Shown here: positions 1 to 5,004 of the stretch, piece by piece
Position numbering within the stretch: the stretch's first letter is position 1
Layout: each line of letters begins with the position of its first letter
NCBI GenBank assembly: GCA_016212345.1
Contig: JACRGM010000063.1
Location: 1-5,156, forward strand
Direction: 5' to 3'
DNA: 5,156 nt
Source of the DNA: Nitrospinota bacterium
GTDB taxonomy: Bacteria > Nitrospinota > Nitrospinia > SZUA-224
The notes under the pieces: model-generated
The model's database searches: none
Told to the model about the DNA's origin: nothing
The model's input: the letters and a program-made list of their open reading frames with translations, nothing else
Program-made: the position numbers and the translations under genes

Positions 1-2
1 GA

Positions 3-44
3 GTAAGGCGTACTGAGCGGTACACCGTCGAGGATTTCGACTGA
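3..44 (+). pseudogene. Possible 3' end or fragment of a gene running in from the left (Uma2-like N-terminal motif?)
   Basis: One frame is open from the left edge and reads VRRTERYTVEDFD before a TGA at 42-44; the other two forward frames stop within the first 15 bases. The bases here look more GC-rich than the sequence that follows. The string RYTVEDF resembles the N-terminal signature that many Uma2-family (DUF820) proteins carry before their RYELIDG motif, but no such motif follows the stop. It could equally be the ordinary C-terminus of an unrelated protein. Only 13 codons are visible, so identity is not established. Confidence 0.25.
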
Positions 45-106
45 TAACGCCGTGTAATTTGTTATATGGAAATCTATATCTGATGTTTTTAGGTTTTAGG
101 ATAGAT

Positions 107-529
107 ATGAAATCAAAAATATTAGAACATATTCAGACCCTTTGCCAACATTATCAAATTGATAGTCTTTATGTTTTTGGGAGTCAGGCAAAAGAGGTTT
201 TCCAATATGTCCATGGAAGTAGTAGGATGAGTGATAGAAAAGGTGTGGATGTTGATGTGGGTGTATTGCCTGCTAAGTATTATGTCTTAAATCCCAAAGA
301 AAGGATTAGATTGACGATAGATATGGAAGACCTCCTTGAGGTTTGCAGTGTGGATTTGGTTGTCCTTTCGGAGATCTCGCCATTTCTTGCCCTCGAGGTA
401 ATAAAAGGGGAGCTGTTGTATACAGCCGACCCAGATCAGACAGCGGAGTATGAACTTTATGTCTTACGTGTCGCAGGTGATCTGGCCTATTTTGAATATC
501 AAAGAAGGGGACAGCTTCTAAAATATTGA
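107..529 (+). CDS. MNT-type nucleotidyltransferase (MntA-like antitoxin family)
   Basis: A 140-residue cytoplasmic protein of the minimal nucleotidyltransferase fold. In HEPN/MNT modules such proteins act as antitoxins, and characterised MntA enzymes AMPylate their HEPN RNase partner. Seen here: a beta strand running into Gly25-Ser26 (SLYVFGSQAKE), an Asp48-Val-Asp50 metal-binding pair, a third acidic residue Asp83 in SVDLVVL, and a C-terminal helix AEYELYVLRVAGDLAYFE (113-130) typical of the family. The spacing between the GS and DxD elements is 21 residues, compared with about 10 in the classic motif, so there is an inserted segment. I chose the ATG at 107 because AGGA at 98-101 lies 5 bases upstream and the protein then begins just before the first helix. 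A TTG at 59 would add 16 residues with no family character. No HEPN gene is next to it: downstream lies a decayed Uma2-like stretch, then recD2. It may be a solitary antitoxin or a relic. The family call is strong; the antitoxin role is inferred. Confidence 0.82.
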   Translation: MKSKILEHIQTLCQHYQIDSLYVFGSQAKEVFQYVHGSSRMSDRKGVDVDVGVLPAKYYVLNPKERIRLTIDMEDLLEVCSVDLVVLSEISPFLALEVIKGELLYTADPDQTAEYELYVLRVAGDLAYFEYQRRGQLLKY

Positions 530-614
530 GTATGAGTTAGAAAAATTTATCAGAGAGGAAGGGCTGGGCAAGGTCTTTTATGCCCCATGTGAAGTCTATA
601 ACTTGAGGAATTAA
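522..614 (+). pseudogene. Decayed internal fragment of a Uma2-family (DUF820) nuclease-like protein
   Basis: Between the MNT gene and the helicase one frame is open from just after a TAA (519-521) to a TAA at 612-614. It contains ELEKFIREEGLGKVFYAPC and then EVYN. In Uma2/DUF820 proteins, which have a PD-(D/E)XK-like nuclease fold and unclear function, a helix followed by a LGxVFxAPxDVxL strand sits in the middle of the domain, so this looks like that part with both ends missing. The downstream PD and E-x-K catalytic strands are absent and there is no start codon. It overlaps the end of the MNT gene by 8 bases, and its stop lies 3 bases before the recD2 start, so the residual frame may survive only because it forms the recD2 leader. 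The similarity is from memory of the family pattern. Confidence 0.42.
605..609 (+). promoter_or_regulatory. Ribosome binding site of recD2
   Basis: GAGGA stands 8 bases before the ATG at 618. It supports that start over the ATG at 614-616, which opens only a seven-codon frame. The site lies inside the Uma2-like remnant. Confidence 0.6.
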
Positions 615-617
615 TGT

Positions 618-2804
618 ATGGTGACAACTATTCAGGGTGAGATGGAACGGATTGTCTATGCCAACGAAGAGAACCACTTTACGATTGGAAAGATGCATAT
701 TGAGGGACGAAAAGAACTGGCTACAGTGATTGGTGTCCTTATGTATGTAAACCCAGGTGAGACCCTTAGGCTTACAGGGGAGTGGGTTCACCATAAAAAA
801 TTTGGAGAACAGTTCAAGATAGATAGCTATATCTCTGTAGTACCTTCTACCTTAAACGGTATAGAGAAATATCTTGCTTCAGGTCTTATAGAGGGTATAG
901 GACCTGTAATGGCTAGTCGATTGGTTAAGAGATTCGGACTTGATACCATAAACATTATTGATAATGAGACAGAGAGGCTTGATGAGGTTGAAGGTATAGG
1001 GGAGAAGAGGATAGAGTCTATCAAGAAGGCATGGGGTGTTCAGAAAGGGATTCGGGAAGTTATGATCTTCTTGCAAGGGAATGGTATTACCCCGGGTTAC
1101 TCCTCGAAGATATATAAGAGATACGGTGATAGTTCAATCTCTATTGTAAAGGAGAATCCCTATCGTCTTGCATCTGATATATCAGGTATAGGTTTTAAGA
1201 TAGCTGATCGTATTGCGCAGAATCTTGGAATAGAGCCACATTCCCTAATAAGGGTTGAGGCTGGTATTATATTTGTTCTCGAAGGATTAGCAGATAATGG
1301 ACATGTATGTTACCCATACGAAGGGTTGATAGAGGAATCACAAAAGATCCTAAATGTTGAGAGGGATATTGTTATAGAGGGGATAGCAAAGGCCTTTAAA
1401 GAGGGGCGTATTATCATAGAGGATATCAATGAAAATATAGAGGAGTTTAAGGAGAATAAAAAGTTAATCTATCTGAAGCCATTTCATGTAGCAGAGGTCG
1501 GAATAGCCAAGATGTTGAAGGAGATAAAAGAGGTAGATAGAGGGTTTAGGCCTATTGATTCAGGAAGGGCGATCAAGTGGCTTGAGGGGATACTCGACAT
1601 AAGACTCTCAGAGGATCAGAAGAGGGGGGTTATCTCCGCCACGAGGAATAAGGTGTTAGTGATAACAGGTGGACCTGGTACAGGAAAAACTACTATAGTC
1701 AATTCTATAATCAAGATATACAAACAGGAGGAGATTAAGATACTTTTATCTGCCCCTACAGGGAGGGCTGCGAAGAGGCTATCAGAGGCAACAGGGAGAG
1801 AGGCCAAGACAATACATAGATTATTGGAATATAGCCCTAGGACAAACAGATTTCAACGAGACAGGGAAAGGCCTTTAAATGGTGATGTGATTATCATAGA
1901 TGAGGCATCAATGATAGACAATACCCTGATGTATTATCTCCTGAAGGCCATTCCATTAAATGCTGTGCTTATCCTTATCGGTGATGTCAATCAGCTCCCC
2001 TCTGTAGGTGCTGGTAATGTACTGAGAGATATAATAAATTCTGGGGTTGTAGAGGTAATAGAATTGACAGAGATATTTAGACAGGCAAAGAAGAGCATGA
2101 TTGTGGTCAATGCCCACAGAATAAATCAGGGAGAATTTCCCTATTTACAAGATAGAGACAAGGATAAGCTATCAGATTTCTATTTTATTGATGAGGAAGT
2201 ACCTGAAAAGGTAGTTGAGATAATAAAGGATCTTTGTACGAGAAGGATTCCGAATCGATTCAAAACAATAGGTAAGGATGATATCCGGGTCACTACCCCC
2301 ATGCATAAGGGGGTAGTTGGAACAGAGAATCTTAATATAGAGCTTCAAAAGGTCTTGAATCCTACAGGTATAGAGATAGTTAGAGGGGGTAGAATCTTCA
2401 GGATCAATGATAGGGTGATGCAGATAAAGAATAATTATAGCAAGGATATATATAACGGCGATATAGGGAAGATAGTGGATATCAATCCTGAAGATCACAA
2501 AGTGATTATTGAATTCGATACTGGTAGACTAGTATACGAATCAAACGAACTAGATGAGCTTATTCTTGCATACGCTGTATCAGTTCACAAATCTCAGGGT
2601 AGTGAATATCCGGCTGTTATCATGCCTATCTTAACACAACACTATATACTTCTTCAGAGGAATCTCTTATATACAGCGGTTACTAGGGCAAAGAAACTGG
2701 CTGTTCTGGTAGGGACAAAGAAGGCACTGGCTATTGCTTTGAAGAATGACAATATTCAGAAGAGATATACCTATCTGAAAGAACGGCTACAGTGGAGGGA
2801 GTAG
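618..2804 (+). CDS. recD2: RecD2-type ATP-dependent 5'-3' DNA helicase (SF1B)
   Basis: A complete 728-residue helicase, the usual length for RecD2, the stand-alone relative of RecD found in bacteria whether or not they have RecBCD. It is thought to unwind DNA 5' to 3' in repair and replication-fork processing. Order of parts: N-terminal OB-like segment (about 1-75) opening with the family's QGEMERIVY...FTIGK strand; three helix-hairpin-helix elements (GIGPVMASRL near 93, EGIGEKRIESI near 125, SGIGFKIADRI near 189); Q-motif Gln334; Walker A GGPGTGKTT (351-359); motif Ia SAPTGRAAKRL (378-388); Walker B IIIDEAS (425-431); motif III IGDVNQLPSVG (454-464); motif IV ELTEIFRQ; the SH3-like 2B region around 590-650; motif V VSVHKSQGSEY (654-664); motif VI LLYTAVTRAKK (683-693) with arginine finger Arg690. 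All catalytic residues are present. It starts at ATG 618 behind GAGGA. No promoter of its own is obvious, so it may be read from the MNT side. Its last 18 bases overlap the convergent dehydrogenase gene. Confidence 0.97.
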   Translation: MVTTIQGEMERIVYANEENHFTIGKMHIEGRKELATVIGVLMYVNPGETLRLTGEWVHHKKFGEQFKIDSYISVVPSTLNGIEKYLASGLIEGIGPVMASRLVKRFGLDTINIIDNETERLDEVEGIGEKRIESIKKAWGVQKGIREVMIFLQGNGITPGYSSKIYKRYGDSSISIVKENPYRLASDISGIGFKIADRIAQNLGIEPHSLIRVEAGIIFVLEGLADNGHVCYPYEGLIEESQKILNVERDIVIEGIAKAFKEGRIIIEDINENIEEFKENKKLIYLKPFHVAEVGIAKMLKEIKEVDRGFRPIDSGRAIKWLEGILDIRLSEDQKRGVISATRNKVLVITGGPGTGKTTIVNSIIKIYKQEEIKILLSAPTGRAAKRLSEATGREAKTIHRLLEYSPRTNRFQRDRERPLNGDVIIIDEASMIDNTLMYYLLKAIPLNAVLILIGDVNQLPSVGAGNVLRDIINSGVVEVIELTEIFRQAKKSMIVVNAHRINQGEFPYLQDRDKDKLSDFYFIDEEVPEKVVEIIKDLCTRRIPNRFKTIGKDDIRVTTPMHKGVVGTENLNIELQKVLNPTGIEIVRGGRIFRINDRVMQIKNNYSKDIYNGDIGKIVDINPEDHKVIIEFDTGRLVYESNELDELILAYAVSVHKSQGSEYPAVIMPILTQHYILLQRNLLYTAVTRAKKLAVLVGTKKALAIALKNDNIQKRYTYLKERLQWRE

Positions 2805-3830
2805 GGAGTGCGGTTCAATAATCACCTTAATAGATTCCTTGGCCTCAGCAACAAGTTGAAAACCAAGACCTATTTCATCTAGGCTCAATCGGTGTGTAAT
2901 CATCTCTTTTACATGTATCTTGCGGTTACGGATCATCTTTAATGCTACTATATGGTCGGCCGGACTCCCTGCATAAGAGCTAGTAAGGGTTATATCGTTA
3001 CGAAAAAAGAGATCATTTATCGAAAGGGGGATGGTAACACCCTTATCTGTTGGAGAGAAGAAAAGGATAGTTCCTCCACGATCAACTGATTTCAATCCCT
3101 GCTCTACAGCCTTTTTAGCAGTAGTACATATTATTACCAAGTCTGCTAACCTCCCACTATTGACCTCGCGTAGACGCTCTGGCACATCATTTTGGCCGTG
3201 TATTACAATATCAGCTCCAAATCTCTGTGCCGCATTCAACCGATAATCAACAAGATCTGTTGCCACCACACAACCTGCACCTAATATAGACGCCATCTGT
3301 ATATGGAGGAGACCTGCTATGCCACTGCCAAGGACAAGGATACATTGTCCAGGCTGTAGATTCGATCGTCTTTGGCCACGGAGTACACAGGCTAGAGGCT
3401 CGATAAATGTAGCCTCTTCAAAGGATACCTCATCTGGTAGAAGATATACACCACTATCCACATTAATGGCTGGGAGACGGAGATATTCAGCAAAACCGCC
3501 TGGATCAAAATTTGTCCTGCGAAGGGTATCACAAACTGTATGATGATCACTTAGACAATAATGGCATGTATTGCAAGGGACATGATGTGAAGCACTGATC
3601 CGATCCCCCTCTTTGTAGCGATCCACCCCTTCTCCTACACTAATAATCTCTCCAGCGATTTCATGGCCTAGGATAAGGGGAGCCTTATCAATACGATACC
3701 ACTCCATTACATCACTTCCACATATACCACTAGCCATTATCTTTACCAATATCTCACCATAACCGATTTGTGGTATTGGGATATCCTTTATCCTTATATC
3801 ATTGTTATTATAATACATTGCTACACGCAT
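2787..3830 (-). CDS. Zinc-dependent medium-chain alcohol/polyol dehydrogenase (MDR family)
   Basis: A 347-residue cytoplasmic oxidoreductase of the sorbitol/threonine dehydrogenase type, expected to oxidise a secondary alcohol to a ketone (or the reverse) with a nicotinamide cofactor. Catalytic zinc ligands: Cys37 in GICGSD, His56 with Glu57 in LGHEIAG, and probably Glu144 in FIEPLACV. Structural zinc ligands: Cys86, Cys89, Cys92 and Cys100 in the usual C-x2-C-x2-C-x7-C lobe. The Rossmann motif GSGIAG (168-173) is followed by Asp192 at the end of the second strand, which favours NAD+ over NADP+. The start at 3830 gives MRVAMYY, matching the usual N-terminus; its best SD-like GAGG lies about 13 bases upstream, rather far, and a second in-frame ATG is at codon 5. 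It follows the aldolase gene by 89 bases on the same strand and is probably co-transcribed. The final residues HSLLPPL go past the usual IIEP end and are encoded within the overlap with recD2. The substrate is unknown; the partner gene suggests a sugar or hydroxy-ketone phosphate, or its precursor. Confidence 0.93.
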   Translation of the reverse strand: MRVAMYYNNNDIRIKDIPIPQIGYGEILVKIMASGICGSDVMEWYRIDKAPLILGHEIAGEIISVGEGVDRYKEGDRISASHHVPCNTCHYCLSDHHTVCDTLRRTNFDPGGFAEYLRLPAINVDSGVYLLPDEVSFEEATFIEPLACVLRGQRRSNLQPGQCILVLGSGIAGLLHIQMASILGAGCVVATDLVDYRLNAAQRFGADIVIHGQNDVPERLREVNSGRLADLVIICTTAKKAVEQGLKSVDRGGTILFFSPTDKGVTIPLSINDLFFRNDITLTSSYAGSPADHIVALKMIRNRKIHVKEMITHRLSLDEIGLGFQLVAEAKESIKVIIEPHSLLPPL

Positions 3831-3847
3831 TATCTATCTTCAACCTC

Positions 3848-3861
3848 TTCCCCTGAAAATA
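3848..3861 (-). promoter_or_regulatory. Leader motif copy upstream of the dehydrogenase gene
   Basis: On the - strand this reads TATTTTCAGGGGAA and differs by one base from the 14-mer before the aldolase gene. It ends 17 bases before the ATG and runs into purine-rich GAGGTTGAAG. It may be an extended ribosome-binding leader or a shared regulatory element; the function is inferred only from position and recurrence. Confidence 0.35.
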
Positions 3862-3879
3862 GCTTTTCACCCTCACAAA

Positions 3880-3907
3880 GGCACGGACAAACAAGTTTGT
3901 CCATGCC
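3880..3907. repeat. Intercistronic palindrome between the aldolase and dehydrogenase genes
   Basis: The arms GGCACGGACAAAC (3880-3892) and GTTTGTCCATGCC (3895-3907) pair over 8 bp, then one C-A mismatch, then 4 bp more, around a 2-base spacer. It begins 12 bases after the aldolase stop. No U-tract follows on the - strand (the sequence continues TTTGTGAGGG), so it is not a standard intrinsic terminator. It could stabilise the upstream mRNA end, be an interspersed REP-like unit, or be an operator. I see no second copy in this window. Confidence 0.6.
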
Positions 3908-3919
3908 ACCCCATGAACC

Positions 3920-4705
3920 TTATTTCTCATTTTTTAGGCTATTGAAGATCTCAAAGGCCTCATTAACAGATACATTTTTATGTACGATAGCACGCACTGC
4001 CCTGATCATCGCCACAGGGTGTTCAGATTGGAAGATATTTCTTCCCATATCTACACCTATAGCACCACTTTGAATAGCATCGTATGCAAGTTGTAGGGCA
4101 TCGCCCTCTTCTATCTTTTTTCCACCTGCTATCACTATCGGAACAGGGCAACCCCTCACTACCTCTTCAAATCCTTCACAATAGTAGGTTTTTACAATAT
4201 GTGCTCCAAGTTCAGCAGCTATACGACAGCATAACCCAAGATAGCGGGCATCTCGTGCCATATCTTTACCTACAGCGGTAACTGCTAAGACAGGGATGCC
4301 ATATTCTTCAGCCTCATTAATCAGGTCTGATAACCCTAATAGTGTCTCCTTCTCATGTTCAGAACCTACAAATATAGATAAGGCTACCCCTGCTACATTG
4401 AGACGTATTGCCTCCTTTATAGTAGTAGTAATCCCCTCATTAGATAGTGTGCCAAGAATACTGGTTCCGCCAGAGACCCTAAGGACAATAGGGGTAGATG
4501 TATTCCCATCTACTGATGTCCGTAATATCCCACGAGTGAGCATCAAGGAATCCGCATATGGAAGAAGTGGCTCAATTGTCTTACGGGGGACCTCTAAGCC
4601 ACTAGTTGGCCCCAGAAAATACCCATGATCTACTGCCAGCATCACAGTATGACCCGTATCTGGTCTGATAATTCGTGCTACACGATTCTTTAATCCCCAA
4701 TCCAT
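3920..4705 (-). CDS. LsrF/DhnA-type class I aldolase (3-hydroxy-5-phosphonooxypentane-2,4-dione thiolase-like)
   Basis: A 261-residue TIM-barrel enzyme of the DeoC/LacD-like class I aldolase superfamily, closest in pattern to LsrF. LsrF moves the acetyl group of the phosphorylated AI-2 breakdown product to CoA, giving dihydroxyacetone phosphate and acetyl-CoA. Visible: the DWGLKNR N-terminal signature; MLAVDHGYF with Asp26-His27; LRVSGGTSIL (75-84); AVTAVGKDM; Schiff-base lysine Lys172 in HIVKTYYCEGF; the phosphate-binding loops IAGGKK (192-197) and VDMGRNIFQS (218-227). It lacks the roughly 30-residue N-terminal extension of E. coli LsrF and begins exactly at the conserved DWG, which supports the ATG at 4705; AAAGGGGG lies 9 bases upstream. 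No lsrK, lsrR, lsrG or Lsr transporter gene is in the window, so AI-2 processing is not shown. Other family members are fructose-bisphosphate aldolases or ADH-synthase-type enzymes. The dehydrogenase gene follows in the same direction. Fold and catalytic residues are certain; the reaction is not. Confidence 0.9.
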   Translation of the reverse strand: MDWGLKNRVARIIRPDTGHTVMLAVDHGYFLGPTSGLEVPRKTIEPLLPYADSLMLTRGILRTSVDGNTSTPIVLRVSGGTSILGTLSNEGITTTIKEAIRLNVAGVALSIFVGSEHEKETLLGLSDLINEAEEYGIPVLAVTAVGKDMARDARYLGLCCRIAAELGAHIVKTYYCEGFEEVVRGCPVPIVIAGGKKIEEGDALQLAYDAIQSGAIGVDMGRNIFQSEHPVAMIRAVRAIVHKNVSVNEAFEIFNSLKNEK

Positions 4706-4720
4706 TAAGATATACCCCCT

Positions 4721-4734
4721 TTCCTCTGAAAATA
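4721..4734 (-). promoter_or_regulatory. Leader motif copy upstream of the aldolase gene
   Basis: On the - strand it reads TATTTTCAGAGGAA, followed by AGGGGG and, 15 bases after the motif, the ATG. It matches the 14-mer before the dehydrogenase gene at 13 of 14 positions. Its first half is also the U-rich tail of the hairpin just upstream. Confidence 0.35.
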
Positions 4735-4755
4735 ACCAGAGGCTTACGCCTCTGG
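4729..4755 (-). terminator. Possible intrinsic terminator after tRNA-Glu
   Basis: A perfect 8-bp stem (4736-4743 with 4748-4755, CCAGAGGC) and a 4-base loop, followed on the - strand by TTATTTTC. The stem is GC-rich and the tail moderately U-rich, so it could end tRNA-Glu transcription. The same hairpin is half of a two-hairpin interspersed repeat, so termination may be incidental. Only about 23 bases separate it from the aldolase ATG, so if it is efficient the aldolase gene needs a promoter that I do not see. Confidence 0.45.
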
Positions 4756-4781
4756 CCAGGATTCTTTCGCCCTTACAGGGC
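4736..4781. repeat. Two-hairpin interspersed repeat beside the tRNA gene
   Basis: Two palindromes are separated by a 13-base linker. One has arms CCAGAGGC/GCCTCTGG (4736-4755), the other GCCCT/AGGGC (4769-4781); their loops are TTAC and TAC. On the - strand the order is GCCCTGTAAGGGC, GAAAGAATCCTGG, then the longer hairpin. From memory, similar pairs (a short hairpin, a GAAAG linker, then a stronger hairpin with a GTAA loop) recur as interspersed repeats in several bacterial phyla. Only one copy lies in this window, so repetitiveness is not shown here. Confidence 0.5.
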
Positions 4782-4809
4782 TATTTGAGAATTAAAATCT
4801 CAATAGCCC
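4778..4809. repeat. Inverted repeat joining the tRNA acceptor strand to its 3' trailer
   Basis: Arms GGGCTATTTGAGA (4778-4790) and TCTCAATAGCCC (4798-4809) pair over 12 bp with one bulged T, around a 7-base AT loop. The right arm includes the discriminator base and five bases of the 3' acceptor strand of tRNA-Glu; the left arm overlaps the short hairpin of the neighbouring repeat. Confidence 0.7.
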
Positions 4810-4876
4810 CAACGGGAGTCGAACCCGTGTCTCCAACGTGAGAGGCTGGTGTCCTAGACCACTAGACGATGGGGCC
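4804..4876 (-). tRNA. tRNA-Glu (anticodon CTC)
   Basis: A complete 73-base cloverleaf, reading GAG codons. Read on the - strand: acceptor GGCCCCA pairs with TGGGGCT (six normal pairs and a G1-U72 wobble), then discriminator A at 4804; D arm GTCT...AGGA; anticodon stem CCAGC/GTTGG with a G-U pair, closing the loop CTCTCAC, whose positions 34-36 are CTC; T arm ACGGG, loop TTCGACT, CCCGT. No CCA is encoded (ATT follows), so it must be added after transcription. A - strand promoter with an extended -10 lies 13 bases upstream. The 3' acceptor strand can also pair with the trailer. It is the first element upstream of the aldolase gene, 98 bases away. Confidence 0.96.
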
Positions 4877-4889
4877 ATAAATCTTTAAT

Positions 4890-4898
4890 ACTATAACA
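4890..4898 (-). promoter_or_regulatory. Extended -10 promoter of tRNA-Glu
   Basis: On the - strand the bases read TGTTATAGT: a TATAGT -10 box with the TG extension one base upstream. It lies 13 bases before the first tRNA base, giving a leader of about 6 bases. No good -35 hexamer is present about 17 bases upstream; that region is an AT tract, which could help as an UP-like element. This fits an extended -10 promoter. Confidence 0.6.
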
Positions 4899-4907
4899 TA
4901 TCCTGAT

Positions 4908-4926
4908 AAAAATATCTCTATTTTTT
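4908..4926. repeat. 19-base AT palindrome, copy 1
   Basis: AAAAATATCTCTATTTTTT, internally palindromic (AAAAATA / TATTTTT around TCTC). It is identical to copy 2, which starts 97 bases further right. It lies just upstream of the tRNA promoter's -10. Confidence 0.8.
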
Positions 4927-4950
4927 TCACTAAGAAACTCTGAGGCAATC

Positions 4951-5000
4951 AAAGCAGGAGCTTTTGTGACATCACCGTTCCCAAGCAGGAGCTTGGGAAC
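4951..5000. repeat. REP-like hairpin doublet with AGGA loops
   Basis: A weak hairpin AAAGC-AGGA-GCTTT (4951-4964) is followed after 12 bases by a strong one: 10-bp perfect arms GTTCCCAAGC (4977-4986) and GCTTGGGAAC (4991-5000), with the same AGGA loop. Both hairpins contain AGCAGGAGCTT. A strong GTTCCC...GGGAAC palindrome paired with a smaller one sharing its core is the pattern of REP-type elements found in many bacteria, often mobilised by RAYT (TnpA-REP) enzymes; none is encoded here. The family call is from memory of the pattern. Confidence 0.65.
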
Positions 5001-5004
5001 GAGA

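Noticed and set aside
203..256. A second GS pair (HGSSRM) in the MNT protein gives a GSX9DXD spacing close to the classic motif.
   Set aside because: The first GS follows the hydrophobic strand SLYVF and precedes QAK, as in the family. The second lacks the preceding strand and so is part of the inserted loop.
614..637. ATG at 614-616 as the start of a gene before recD2.
   Set aside because: It opens only seven codons before a stop and is worse placed relative to the GAGGA site than the ATG at 618.
827..1024. Open frames on the opposite strand of recD2, here and at 1616-1807 and 2172-2498.
   Set aside because: They lack family-like sequence and sensible starts, and lie wholly inside a gene with complete helicase motifs.
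3880..3907. Intrinsic terminator between aldolase and dehydrogenase genes.
   Set aside because: On the - strand the palindrome is followed by TTTGTGAGGG, not a U-tract, and the spacer is only two bases.
3031..4628. Several + strand open frames across the dehydrogenase and aldolase genes.
   Set aside because: They are antisense to genes whose zinc, cofactor and Schiff-base residues are all intact; their compositions look like frame shadows.
4908..4928. AT palindrome followed by T7 as a + strand terminator.
   Set aside because: The stem has only A-T pairs around TCTC and no gene on the + strand ends before it.
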